A stretch of 64,000 nucleotides of DNA. Source: JAJXWB01 sp046349215. GTDB taxonomy: Bacteria > Pseudomonadota > Alphaproteobacteria > Rhizobiales > Beijerinckiaceae. The first letter of the stretch is position 1; every line of letters begins with the position of its first letter. The translations under genes and the position numbers were made by a program. A model generated the notes under the pieces. It saw nothing but the letters and a program-made list of their open reading frames with translations. It was not told where the DNA came from and made no database searches. Shown piece after piece: positions 46,720-55,088 of this stretch. Location: assembly GCA_046349215.1 (NCBI GenBank), contig JAXMCV010000001.1:496001-560000 (forward strand), in the 5' to 3' direction.

Positions 46720-46950
46720 TCAGTTCAGACCCGTTTTCGGCGCGCCGGCGTCGGAGCCGCCGGTGCGCGTGTCGTTGATGACGAAATAGACGGCGACCAG
46801 CGCGAGGCCGATCAGCACGCCGACATCCGATTTCGGCTGCACGAGCGCATCGCCGGCGCTCCAGCGCATGACGACGAGCGCGACCGCGAAGGACACGCCG
46901 CCGACGAGCAGAAAACCCGCCCTTTTCCTGAGGGATTCGAGCACGGTCAT
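46720..46950 (-). CDS. Small two-helix membrane protein inside the nuo operon
   Basis: This 76-residue ORF sits between nuoD and nuoE and overlaps the nuoD stop by 4 bases (46947-46950). It has two hydrophobic helices (~12-30, LLVGGVSFAVALVVMRW; ~42-58, VGVLIGLALVAVYFVIN) and a polar C-terminus. I do not recognise a named family. Its tight placement with 1 bp to nuoE on the other side shows it is translated with complex I genes. An assembly or membrane-anchoring role for complex I is possible but not shown. Confidence 0.75.
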   Translation of the reverse strand: MTVLESLRKRAGFLLVGGVSFAVALVVMRWSAGDALVQPKSDVGVLIGLALVAVYFVINDTRTGGSDAGAPKTGLN

Positions 46951-48158
46951 CTGTCGACGTCCCCGAACACGATGTCGAGCGTCGAGATGATCGCGGTCAT
47001 GTCGGCCAGCATGTGCTTGCGCGAAAGATCGTCGATCGCCTGCAGGTGGTTGAAGCCCGGCGCGCGGATGTGCGCGCGGTATGGCTTGTCGCCGCCGTCC
47101 GACACCAGATAGACGCCGAACTCGCCCTTGGGCGCCTCGACCGCCGCATAGACTTCGCCCGGCGGCGTCTTGAAGCCTTCGGTAAACAGCTTGAAGTGGC
47201 TGATGAGCGATTCCATCGAGCGCTTCATGTCGCCGCGGCTGGGCTGCGTGAACTTGTGGTTCGGCGTCTGCACGGGGCCACGGCCGCTTTCCACGAGCAG
47301 CTTCTCGACGCATTGCTTCATGATACGGATCGACTGGCGCATCTCTTCCATGCGGACGATGCAGCGGTCGTAGCAATCGCCGTTCTTGCCGACCGGAATG
47401 TCGAATTCCATCTCCTCGTAGCATTCGTAGGGCTGCGCCTTGCGCAGGTCCCACGGCACGCCCGAGCCGCGCACCATCACGCCCGTAAAGCCGCGGTTCC
47501 ACGCCTCCTCGGCGGTCACGACGGCGATGTCGACGTTGCGCTGCTTGAAGATGCGGTTGCCGATGACCAGCGTGTCGAGATCGTCGAGCAGCTTGAGATA
47601 GGGATCGCAGAACTTGCCGATGTCCTCGACCAGCGCGTCGGGAATGTCGCGGGCGACGCCGCCGAAGCGGAAGTAATTGGCGTGGACGCGCGAGCCGCAG
47701 GCGCGCTCGTAGAAGCCCATCATCTTCTCGCGCTCTTCATAGCCCCACAATTGCGGGGTGAGAGCGCCGACGTCGGCGGTGAGCGCGCAGACCGCGAGGA
47801 TGTGCGACAGCAGGCGGCCCATCTCGCAATAGAGAACGCGAATGAGCTGGCCGCGGCGCGGCACCTCGATGCCCAGCAGCTTTTCGGTCGCCAGGCAGAA
47901 GGCATGCTCCTGGTTCATCGGCGACCAATAGTCGAGCCGGTCGAAATACGGGATGTTCTGGAGGTAGGTGCGCGCCTCCATCAGCTTCTCGGTGCCGCGA
48001 TGCAGGAGGCCGATGTGCGGATCGACGCGCTCGACGACTTCGCCGTCGAGTTCGATCACCAGGCGCAGCACGCCGTGGGTCGCGGGATGCTGCGGCCCGA
48101 AGTTGATCGTGAAGTTGCGGAGGTTCTGCTGCGCGGCAGGGGCGACGGGAGCGTTCAT
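46947..48158 (-). CDS. nuoD: NADH-quinone oxidoreductase subunit D
   Basis: NuoD is the 49-kDa subunit that shapes the quinone pocket with NuoB. The 403-residue protein shows INFGPQHPATHGVLRL, GLLHRGTEKLMEARTY, YFDRLDYWSPMNQEHA and the C-terminal DIVFGDVDR. The start at 48158 (MNAPVAPAAQQ) follows nuoC by 5 bp. The longer frame upstream is nuoC read in another phase. Confidence 0.98.
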   Translation of the reverse strand: MNAPVAPAAQQNLRNFTINFGPQHPATHGVLRLVIELDGEVVERVDPHIGLLHRGTEKLMEARTYLQNIPYFDRLDYWSPMNQEHAFCLATEKLLGIEVPRRGQLIRVLYCEMGRLLSHILAVCALTADVGALTPQLWGYEEREKMMGFYERACGSRVHANYFRFGGVARDIPDALVEDIGKFCDPYLKLLDDLDTLVIGNRIFKQRNVDIAVVTAEEAWNRGFTGVMVRGSGVPWDLRKAQPYECYEEMEFDIPVGKNGDCYDRCIVRMEEMRQSIRIMKQCVEKLLVESGRGPVQTPNHKFTQPSRGDMKRSMESLISHFKLFTEGFKTPPGEVYAAVEAPKGEFGVYLVSDGGDKPYRAHIRAPGFNHLQAIDDLSRKHMLADMTAIISTLDIVFGDVDR

Positions 48159-48163
48159 GTCGG

Positions 48164-48784
48164 TCAGGCCTTCGAGGCTTTTTCGTCGCCGGGCAGCACG
48201 TAGTCGGGCCCCTCCCACGGCGAGAGGAAGTCGAACGTGCGGAATTCCTGGCTGAGCTGGACCGGCTTGTAGACGACGCGCTTCTGCTCGTCGTCGTACC
48301 AGAGCTCGACGTAGCCGGTCATCGGGAAGTCCTTGCGCAGCGGATGCCCGTCGAAACCGTAGTCTGTCAGGATGCGACGCATGTCGGGATGACCGGTGAA
48401 CAGGATGCCGAGCAGATCGTAGGCCTCGCGCTCGTACCAGCCGGCGCCCTTGAACACGCCGGTCAACGAGGGAACCGGCGTCTCCTCGTCGGTCCGCGTC
48501 TTCACGCGGATGCGGCGATTGTATTTCGGCGACAGGAGGTGGACGACGACGTCGAAGCGCTTCTCGCGCTGCGGCCAGTCGACGCCGCACAGATCCGTGA
48601 AGTTGATGAACAGGCAGTCGGGCGCGTCGCGCAGATGCGTCAGCGTCTCGATCCAGCGGCCGGCCGCGACTTCGAGGGTGAGTTCGCCGTAGGCGACGGA
48701 GACTTCGGTCACCGCTCCCGGCAAAGCCGACGCTATGGCGTCGCCCAAGGTCTTGAGATCGCTATCCATGCCAACTCCGGCCAT
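48164..48784 (-). CDS. nuoC: NADH-quinone oxidoreductase subunit C
   Basis: NuoC is the 30-kDa peripheral subunit without cofactors. The protein (206 residues from 48784, 201 from an internal ATG at 48769) has FTDLCGVDWP, the signature WYEREAYDLLGILFTGHPDMRRILTDYGF in part, and HPLRKDFPMTGYVE. The start at 48769 (MDSDLKTL) is the more usual N-terminus. C and D are separate genes, unlike in E. coli. Confidence 0.97.
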   Translation of the reverse strand: MAGVGMDSDLKTLGDAIASALPGAVTEVSVAYGELTLEVAAGRWIETLTHLRDAPDCLFINFTDLCGVDWPQREKRFDVVVHLLSPKYNRRIRVKTRTDEETPVPSLTGVFKGAGWYEREAYDLLGILFTGHPDMRRILTDYGFDGHPLRKDFPMTGYVELWYDDEQKRVVYKPVQLSQEFRTFDFLSPWEGPDYVLPGDEKASKA

Positions 48785-48846
48785 GCCAGTTCCGGGCTAT
48801 TGTTCCTCCCGGAGCGCGCGAGCGTCCGGGCTTGTCGTTCGTTGTC

Positions 48847-49428
48847 TTACCGTTCGATCGTGCCGGTGCGCCTGATCTTGCGCTGGAGCAGAAGCACGCC
48901 GTAGAGCAGCGCTTCGGCGGAGGGCGGGCAGCCCGGCACGTAGATGTCGACGGGCACGATGCGGTCGCAGCCGCGCACCACCGAATAGGAATAATGGTAA
49001 TAGCCGCCGCCGTTGGCGCAGGATCCCATCGAGATCACGTAGCGCGGCTCCGGCATCTGGTCGTAGACCTTGCGCATGGCCGGCGCCATCTTGTTGGTCA
49101 GCGTGCCGGCGACGATGATGACGTCGGACTGGCGCGGCGAGCCGCGCGGCGCGAAACCGAAGCGTTCGACGTCATATCGCGGCATGGAGAGCTGGATCAT
49201 CTCGACCGCGCAGCAGGCGAGGCCGAAGGTCATCCACATCAGCGAGCCGGTGCGCGCCCAGGCGATGATCTCGTCGGTCGAGGTGACCAGGAAGCCCTTG
49301 TCGGCGAGCTGGTCGTTGATGTGCAGGAAATAGGGATCGTTCGCGCCGATCGGCTTGCCCGTGGCGGGATCGATGATCCCCTTGGGCGCCGGAGCGACGA
49401 GGGTCTGACCTTGGCCGCTCAATCCCAT
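48847..49428 (-). CDS. nuoB: NADH-quinone oxidoreductase subunit B
   Basis: NuoB carries the terminal cluster N2, which reduces quinone. The 193-residue protein has the tandem cysteines in FGLACCAVEMIQ, GSCANGGGYYHYSYSVV and VYVPGCPPSAEALLYG-like (IYVPGCPPSAEAL). The start at 49428 (MGLSGQGQ) lies within the end of nuoA, overlapping it by 10 bases. 62 bp separate it from nuoC, without a visible feature. Confidence 0.98.
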   Translation of the reverse strand: MGLSGQGQTLVAPAPKGIIDPATGKPIGANDPYFLHINDQLADKGFLVTSTDEIIAWARTGSLMWMTFGLACCAVEMIQLSMPRYDVERFGFAPRGSPRQSDVIIVAGTLTNKMAPAMRKVYDQMPEPRYVISMGSCANGGGYYHYSYSVVRGCDRIVPVDIYVPGCPPSAEALLYGVLLLQRKIRRTGTIER

Positions 49429-49784
49429 TCGAGCGCTCCCTTCTTCCATTCGTAGACAAAGCCGATGGTCAGGACGCCGAGGAAGACCATCATCGACCAG
49501 AAGCCCAGCCACCCGACCTCATGGAAGGCGACCGTCCAGGGAAACAGGAAGGCGACCTCGAGGTCGAAGATGATGAAGAGCAGCGACACCAGGTAGAAGC
49601 GGATGTCGAACTTCATGCGGGCATCGTCGAATGCGTTGAAACCGCATTCGTAGGCCGAGAGCTTTTCGGCGTCCGGCGACTTGTAGGCGAGGAGGAAGGG
49701 CGCGACGAGCAGCGCGATCGCGATGATCGCGGACAGGCCCGCAAAGATGATCAGCGCGAGATATTGTTCCAAAAATCCGGTCAT
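49419..49784 (-). CDS. nuoA: NADH-quinone oxidoreductase subunit A
   Basis: NuoA is the first gene of the operon. The 121-residue, three-helix membrane subunit has the loop PDAEKLSAYECGFNAF and helix-2 acidic pattern FIIFDLEVAFLFPW. The start at 49784 gives the normal length; the longer upstream frame has no family support. A FixK/FNR-like box lies 131 bp upstream. Confidence 0.98.
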   Translation of the reverse strand: MTGFLEQYLALIIFAGLSAIIAIALLVAPFLLAYKSPDAEKLSAYECGFNAFDDARMKFDIRFYLVSLLFIIFDLEVAFLFPWTVAFHEVGWLGFWSMMVFLGVLTIGFVYEWKKGALEWD

Positions 49785-50021
49785 GTGCGTTCCGGGCAGT
49801 TTTCCGGGCGGGCCGTGCACGAATGGGCTCAAGTTCCCAATGGCGCAGGGGCTGGCGATCCGTATCGCAGCGCACATGGGGGCGCAAGCCGAAAGGAAGC
49901 CGCAGGCTCGGCTGCTGATCCATATCAAAGTCGAATGGCCGGGCAGCGCCGCCATCCCTGCCGGTCATGGCTGGACGGCGCCTTGCGCGCCGCGCATCAT
50001 CGCCGGCTCGGGAGGATAGAT
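49785..50021. promoter_or_regulatory. Divergent nuoA/SDR control region
   Basis: These 237 bp hold the promoters of the nuo operon (minus) and the SDR gene (plus). The clear element is the FixK/FNR-like box at 49915-49928. The SDR gene has GGAGGA 5 bases before its ATG. No other element could be supported. Confidence 0.5.
49915..49928 (-). promoter_or_regulatory. FixK/FNR-type binding box upstream of nuoA
   Basis: On the minus strand the sequence reads TTGATATGGATCAG, against the CRP/FNR-family consensus TTGAT-N4-ATCAA, a 9 of 10 match. It lies 131 bases before the nuoA ATG in the same orientation. It suggests oxygen-dependent control of complex I. No transcript start can be placed. Confidence 0.55.
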
Positions 50022-50780
50022 ATGGCGAATTCGTACGATCTGAAGGGGCGTTTTGCGGCGGTGACGGGCGGCGCACAGGGAATCGGCCGCGCGGTCGCGT
50101 CGCGGCTGGCCGAATCGGGGGCGCCGGTGGCGCTTTGGGACCGGGACGAGGCGCTCGCCGCGAAAACCGCGCAGGAGCTTTCGGCCGGCGGCGCGAAGGT
50201 CGTGGCCGTCCCCTGCGACATGGCCGATTTCGCCAGCGTCGCCACGGCGGCGCAGAAGACGCTCTCGGCCTTCGGCCGGATCGACATCCTGGTCAACAAC
50301 GCCGGCATTTCCGGCCCCAACGCCACCGTGGCCGATTATCCCGTCGAGGAATGGCGCAAGGTCGTCGATCTCGACCTCAACGGCGTGTTCTACGGCTGCA
50401 AGGCGGTCGTTCCGGCCATGACGGCGCAGAAATACGGCCGCATCGTCAATGTCGCCTCGATCGCCGGCAAGGAGGGCAATCCCAACGCCGCCGCCTATTC
50501 GGCCGCCAAGGCGGGGGTGATCGCGCTCACCAAGTCGCTGGGCAAGGAACTGGCGGGCCTCGACATCGCCGTGAACTGCATCACGCCGGCCGCCGCCCGC
50601 ACCGCCATCTTCGACCAGATGAGCCAGCAGCACATCGACTACATGCTCTCGAAGATCCCGCGCGCCCGATTCGTGCTGGTCGAGGAGATCGCCAGCATGG
50701 TCGCCTTCCTCGTCTCGGCGGAGAATTCGTTCACGACCGGGGCCGTGTTCGACCTTTCGGGCGGTCGCGCCACCTACTGA
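50022..50780 (+). CDS. Short-chain dehydrogenase/reductase
   Basis: The 252-residue protein is a classical SDR: nucleotide-binding TGGAQGIG (residues ~16-23), NNAGISG, the catalytic YxxxK in YSAAKAG with the preceding Ser in NVASIAGKEG. It resembles FabG-like and sugar/3-oxoacid reductases. The acidic residue after beta-2 (ALWDRDE) indicates preference for NAD over NADP. The substrate is unknown. It ends overlapping the convergent secreted-protein gene by 7 bases. Confidence 0.9.
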   Translation: MANSYDLKGRFAAVTGGAQGIGRAVASRLAESGAPVALWDRDEALAAKTAQELSAGGAKVVAVPCDMADFASVATAAQKTLSAFGRIDILVNNAGISGPNATVADYPVEEWRKVVDLDLNGVFYGCKAVVPAMTAQKYGRIVNVASIAGKEGNPNAAAYSAAKAGVIALTKSLGKELAGLDIAVNCITPAAARTAIFDQMSQQHIDYMLSKIPRARFVLVEEIASMVAFLVSAENSFTTGAVFDLSGGRATY

Positions 50781-51268
50781 CGCTGCGGAACCGGGCTTTC
50801 CGGCAGGCACCGGCTTTCGGCGGGCGTCAGCTCGCCGTTGGCCGTCATGCGGCCGTTGCGGATCGCATATTGGTCGGTCGCGACGTCGCGGTCTGAAACG
50901 ATGCGCCGCGCCCCCGGCCCGTAGCGGACCGCGATCCGCTCCCGCCTGCCGCCCGGATAGTCGATCTCCATGACGAGCGCGCCATCCTCGCGCAGGGCGG
51001 CCTTGTCGATCGTCCCGGCGATCGTCCTGTCGCCGAGGAGGTTCTCCTCGACCAGGCGTCCTTCGCGCACGAGAAAACGATGCACCGGATTTGCCGGGCT
51101 GACAGGGCCGCCGCAGGCCGCCCGCCAGTCGCCGATCAGGCCCCAGCGGGCCGCGAGTTCGGCTGGCGTCTCGGCGGGACTCTCGGTTCGGGCCGCGGGG
51201 GACCCGAACGTCAGCGCGGCCAGCGCGCAGACCGCGGAAACGGAACGTCTTGAAGCTGCGCAGATCAC
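50774..51268 (-). CDS. Exported hypothetical protein
   Basis: The 164-residue protein starts with a signal peptide (RRSVSAVCALAALTFGSPAARTES, in part) and has no named domain that I recognise. Two cysteines (~52 and ~154) could form a disulfide. WRAACGGPVSPANPVHRFLVREGRLVEE and a beta-rich body suggest a small lipocalin- or META-like fold, which is a guess. It converges with and overlaps the SDR gene by 7 bp. Confidence 0.65.
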   Translation of the reverse strand: MICAASRRSVSAVCALAALTFGSPAARTESPAETPAELAARWGLIGDWRAACGGPVSPANPVHRFLVREGRLVEENLLGDRTIAGTIDKAALREDGALVMEIDYPGGRRERIAVRYGPGARRIVSDRDVATDQYAIRNGRMTANGELTPAESRCLPESPVPQRQ

Positions 51269-51345
51269 GTCGCGAAGGTGCGGCGAGTCGCGCCGACGCT
51301 CAAGGGCGACGGCAGCCGGATTTCCGGATCGTGATGTCTGGAAAG

Positions 51346-51422
<77 letters not shown>

Positions 51423-51501
51423 GCGAATGCTCGCGCAGCGCGGAACGAAGCGGGGAATATGACTATCCCTGCATCAAGTCAAGCCGATAGGACGTCCGGA
51501 T

Positions 51502-52170
51502 TCAGAAGCGCGACGAGCCGAGCCGCCAGCGCGCGAGTTCAGCCGGAGTGAGCACGTGGATCGAGTCGGTCGAGGTCTGCTCGGCCTTGTTGATCAGTTC
51601 GCGGCTGACGCCCATTTCGCTCGAATAACGGGCCAGCACGTCGCGCATGTTGCCGTCGTCGAAACGGCGCTGCTGCTGGCGTCCGCCGGCCGGGTCGACG
51701 GAATAATCGACCGCGAACATGCGGTGGATGCCGACCATGCTCTGCGTCGGCACGATGCGCTTGCGCGCGCCCATCAGCGCGTAGACGCAGGCCGAGAAGC
51801 AGCGCCCCTGCGCGATGTGCGTGACGCCGTTCGAATCGACGACGGGACGGGCGACGATGGCGAGCGCGCCGATCTTGCGCAGCACCCGGCCGAATTCCAT
51901 CGAGCCGACGACCTTGCCGCCGGGCGAATTGATGAGCACGACGCTGTGCAGGTCGCGGTTGCCGTTGGCGCGCACGAAGGCCAGGAATTCGCTGGCGGTG
52001 GAATCCGTGATGTCCCCGTCGGCGGCCACCGCGAGCGCGCATTTTGCGCCGCAGCCGGCCGCGCCCCCGACCTTGACGATGCTGAAGCTCATTTCGGCCC
52101 GCGCCGCGCCGCCGGGCGCCGCCAGCGCCACGAGCGCGGCAAAAGTCCATGACATCAAAGCAAAACGCAT
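51502..52170 (-). CDS. Exported ClpP/crotonase-fold protein
   Basis: The 222-residue protein has a signal peptide (~1-25, ending ARAEM) and the layout of predicted periplasmic ClpP-like proteins: VVLINSPGGKVVGSMEFGRVLRK in part and GRCFSACVYALMGARKRIV, where the Ser in CFSAC is at the place of the ClpP nucleophile. A His lies in GIHRMF. The function is unknown. Catalysis is possible from the motifs but untested. It stands alone between two tRNA genes. Confidence 0.75.
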   Translation of the reverse strand: MRFALMSWTFAALVALAAPGGAARAEMSFSIVKVGGAAGCGAKCALAVAADGDITDSTASEFLAFVRANGNRDLHSVVLINSPGGKVVGSMEFGRVLRKIGALAIVARPVVDSNGVTHIAQGRCFSACVYALMGARKRIVPTQSMVGIHRMFAVDYSVDPAGGRQQQRRFDDGNMRDVLARYSSEMGVSRELINKAEQTSTDSIHVLTPAELARWRLGSSRF

Positions 52171-52249
52171 CGGGGGAGGTTTCCGTACTGCCCTGGACCG
52201 GAATGTATCAGGGGCGCGGGCCTGCACAAGCGCGGCGGGAAGCGGAAAA

Positions 52250-52325
52250 TGGTGGGCGGTGACGGTCTCGAACCGCCGACCCTCTCGGTGTAAACGAGAT
52301 GCTCTACCAACTGAGCTAACCGCCC
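52250..52325 (-). tRNA. tRNA-Val (anticodon TAC)
   Basis: A 76-base cloverleaf fits: acceptor GGGCGGT pairs with ACCGCCC, discriminator A and encoded CCA (52250-52252). The anticodon arm reads TCTCG-TTTACAC-CGAGA with anticodon TAC. Confidence 0.97.
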
Positions 52326-52656
52326 AAGCCGTTGAACCGGCTTGCTTTCCGATCGACCGCCCCGTCCGGCCCCCATGTCGGGGCCCATCCGGGACGCGGC
52401 GCATCGGAACGCTCTCTAATAAGAGACAGCGGCGCCCGCGCGCAACCCGCGGACGACAGGATCGAGACGGCCCCGCCCCGCGAATGGCCGCCGGGATCCC
52501 GATCGCCGGGAAGGCGGGTCGGGCGCCAACCAGTTGACATCGCAATATTGCGTGCGCAACATTACCCCGTCTTCCGCATGCCGGAACGATCAAAGGGCCG
52601 CCGCGACGCGCGGACAGGCCGCAGCCGGACGAAAAAGTCCGGGATGGGAGGAACAG
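52326..52656 (+). promoter_or_regulatory. Promoter/operator region of the demethylation cluster
   Basis: These 331 bp hold no gene. On the plus strand TTGACA (52534-52539) is a perfect -35. Directly after it are three half-sites: CGCAA (52541-52545), TTGCG (52548-52552) and CGCAA (52555-52559), which form the perfect palindromes CGCAATATTGCG and TTGCGTGCGCAA. A -10-like CAACAT (52557-52562) follows with 17 bases spacing from the -35. Overlap of the repeats with the promoter is what a MarR-type repressor site looks like; the MarR gene of this operon is the natural candidate. The rest of the stretch shows nothing. Confidence 0.65.
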
Positions 52657-53868
52657 ATGAAGGCGTCTTGTCTCGCCGGCCTTGCATCGGCCGTGTTCGC
52701 TGCTTCCACGGGTTGCGCGCTCGCCGAAATATCGGACGGCGTCGTGCGCATCGGCGTCCTCAACGACACGTCCGGCGTGTTCCAGGACTACAACGGTCCG
52801 GGCTCGATCGAGGCGGCCAGGATGGCGGCGGAGGATTTCGCCGGCGGCGGAAAGAACATCAAGGTCGAGATCGTCTCGGGCGATCACCAGAACAAGCCGG
52901 ACGTCGGTTCGGCCATCGTGCGCCGCTGGCTCGACGTCGAAAAGGTGGACGCCATCGTCGACCTGCCGAATTCCGGCGTGGCGCTGGCCGTCAACACGAT
53001 CGTGCGCGATACGCCGATGACCATGCTGGCCTCGAGCACCGCCTCCTCCGATCTCACCGGCAAGGCCTGTTCGCCCAATCTCGTGCAATGGGTGACCGAC
53101 GCGTGGTCGATCTCGCATTCGACCTCGGGCGCCATGCTCGAGCGCGGCGGCGACAGCTGGTACTTCGTCACCGTGAACTACGCGCTCGGCAATTCCATCG
53201 AGGCCGACGCCACCGCCTTCATCCAGTCGAAGGGCGGCAAGGTGCTCGGCTCCAGCAAGCATCCGCTCGGCGCGTCGGACTTCTCGTCCTTCCTGCTGCA
53301 GGCGCAGGCCTCGAAGGCCAAGGTCGTCGGCCTCGCCAACGCCGGCCCCGATACCGCCAATGCGATGAAGCAGGCCGCCGAATTCGGGATGCGCAACCAG
53401 GGCCAGTCGCTGGTCGCCTTCCTGATGTTCGTCAACGACGTTCACGCCATGGGTCTGAAGACGGCGCAGGGCCTGTTGCTGACGGAAGCCTTCTACTGGG
53501 ACATGAACGACGAGACGCGGGCGTTTGCGAAGAAATTCGCGGCGCGCATGAATGGCAAGATGCCCAGCGCCAACCAGGCCGGCGTCTATTCCTCGGTGCT
53601 CGCCTATCTGAAGGCGGTCGCGGCGACCGGCAGCGACAATGCAAAGGACGTCGTGCCGCAGATGAAGAAGGCGCCGTTCCGCGATCCCCTGTTCGGCGAC
53701 ATGAACGTGCGCGCCGACGGACGCGCCGTGCACGCCATGCACCTCTTCCAGGTGAAGACGCCCGAGGAGAGCAAGTACCCCTACGACTATTACAAGCTCG
53801 TCAAGTCGATCCCCGGCGACCAGGCGTTCCGCCCGATGGCCGAGGGCGGCTGCGCGCTCGTCAAGTGA
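52657..53868 (+). CDS. Type I periplasmic solute-binding protein (LivJ/aromatic-acid type)
   Basis: The 403-residue protein has a signal peptide (~1-23, SAVFAASTGCALAE) and the family fold: VRIGVLNDTSGVFQDYNGPGSIEAARMA in part, NSGVALAVNTIVRDTP, and GGKVLGSSKHPLGASDFSSFLLQ in part. This branch-chain-type family includes receptors for lignin-derived aromatic acids such as CouP. Its neighbours (CYP199A-like P450, MarR, demethylation genes) favour a methoxylated aromatic ligand. No permease or ATPase gene is nearby, so it must pair with a transporter encoded elsewhere. Start with GGGAGGAA 5 bases upstream. Confidence 0.88.
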   Translation: MKASCLAGLASAVFAASTGCALAEISDGVVRIGVLNDTSGVFQDYNGPGSIEAARMAAEDFAGGGKNIKVEIVSGDHQNKPDVGSAIVRRWLDVEKVDAIVDLPNSGVALAVNTIVRDTPMTMLASSTASSDLTGKACSPNLVQWVTDAWSISHSTSGAMLERGGDSWYFVTVNYALGNSIEADATAFIQSKGGKVLGSSKHPLGASDFSSFLLQAQASKAKVVGLANAGPDTANAMKQAAEFGMRNQGQSLVAFLMFVNDVHAMGLKTAQGLLLTEAFYWDMNDETRAFAKKFAARMNGKMPSANQAGVYSSVLAYLKAVAATGSDNAKDVVPQMKKAPFRDPLFGDMNVRADGRAVHAMHLFQVKTPEESKYPYDYYKLVKSIPGDQAFRPMAEGGCALVK

Positions 53869-53879
53869 GGGAGGGCTCC

Positions 53880-55088
53880 ATGACTGCGACAGTCCAGACC
53901 CGGCCCGCGGCGCCGGTCCTGCACATCGATCCATTCGACAAGCGTTTCATGGACGATCCCTACCCGCATTACCGCGCCATGCGCGAGGCGGGGCCGGTCC
54001 TGTGGTCGCCGAAATACGAATGCTATGTCGTGGCGCGCCACGAGGACGTGCAGCGCGTGCTCAGCGAGTGGCAGACGTTCAGTTCGGCGGCCGGCGTCGG
54101 CCTCGCCAATTTCAACAAGGAAAAGCCGTGGCGGCCGCCGAGCATCGTGCTGGAGGCCGATCCGCCGCTGCATACGCGCACGCGCACCGTGCTGGCGCGC
54201 ACCATGACGCCCGGCGTCGTGCGCGCCCTGCGCGAGAGATTCGAACGCGAAGCGGAAATTCTCGTCGACCGCGTTCTCGACATGGGGACGTTCGACGCGG
54301 TCCGCGATTTCGCCGAGCGCTACCCGACCAAGGTCTTTCCCGATGCGCTCGGCCTGCCGGAAAAGGGACGCGAGAACCTCCTGCCCTACGGCAACATGGT
54401 GTTCAACTCGTTCGGACCGCGCAACGAGCTCACCGAAGCGGCTTTCGCCAATGCCGAGAACGTGCGCGGCTGGATCATGGCCAATTGCGCGCGCGAGGCG
54501 CTGACGAAGGACGGTCTCGGGGCGATGATCTACGCGGCCGTGGATTCCGGCGAACTGAACGAGGACGAGGCGGGCATGCTCGTCCGCTCCTTCCTGTCGG
54601 CGGGCGTCGACACGACGGTCAATGCTTTCGGCAACATGATGTGGTGCCTCGCGACCTTCCCCGACCAATGGGCGAAGCTGCGCGAAAAGCCGGAGCTGGC
54701 GCGCAACGCCTTCGAGGAGAGCCTGCGCTACGAGGGACCGGCGCAGGCGTTCTTCCGCACGACCACGAAGGAGACCGAGATCGGCGGCGTGAAGATCGAC
54801 GCGAACGAGAAGATCTGCGCCTTCATGCAATCGGCCAACCGCGACGCCGCACGCTGGGACAACGCGGATACTTTCGACATCGAACGCAAGGTCGTCGGGC
54901 ACATGGGCCTGGGCACGGGCATCCACGGCTGCGTCGGCCAGCCGATCGCGCGGCTCGAGGGCGAAGCTGTGTTCGCCGCGCTCGCGCGCAAGGCGAAGTC
55001 GATCGAACTGGCGGGAACCCCGACGCGTCACTACAACAACGTGCTGCGCGCCTTCGCCACGCTGCCCGTGCGGGTGACGCGCCGATGA
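53880..55088 (+). CDS. CYP199A-like cytochrome P450, probable para-methoxybenzoate demethylase
   Basis: This is a 402-residue soluble bacterial P450. It has the I-helix AGVDTT (~241-246), ExxR (Glu280, Arg283) and the haem Cys351 in GIHGCVGQ. It closely follows the CYP199A pattern (KPWRPPS, LEADPP, VFPDALGL, ARLEGE). In CYP199A4, from memory, the substrate carboxylate is held by Arg92, Ser95, Arg243 and Ser244. Here Arg85, Ser88, Arg236 and Ser237 fall at a constant offset of 7, so a benzoate-type ligand is likely. CYP199A enzymes O-demethylate para-methoxybenzoates to formaldehyde and a phenol. No ferredoxin or reductase gene for it is present in the window. It overlaps the MarR gene by 4 bases. 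Confidence 0.9.
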   Translation: MTATVQTRPAAPVLHIDPFDKRFMDDPYPHYRAMREAGPVLWSPKYECYVVARHEDVQRVLSEWQTFSSAAGVGLANFNKEKPWRPPSIVLEADPPLHTRTRTVLARTMTPGVVRALRERFEREAEILVDRVLDMGTFDAVRDFAERYPTKVFPDALGLPEKGRENLLPYGNMVFNSFGPRNELTEAAFANAENVRGWIMANCAREALTKDGLGAMIYAAVDSGELNEDEAGMLVRSFLSAGVDTTVNAFGNMMWCLATFPDQWAKLREKPELARNAFEESLRYEGPAQAFFRTTTKETEIGGVKIDANEKICAFMQSANRDAARWDNADTFDIERKVVGHMGLGTGIHGCVGQPIARLEGEAVFAALARKAKSIELAGTPTRHYNNVLRAFATLPVRVTRR

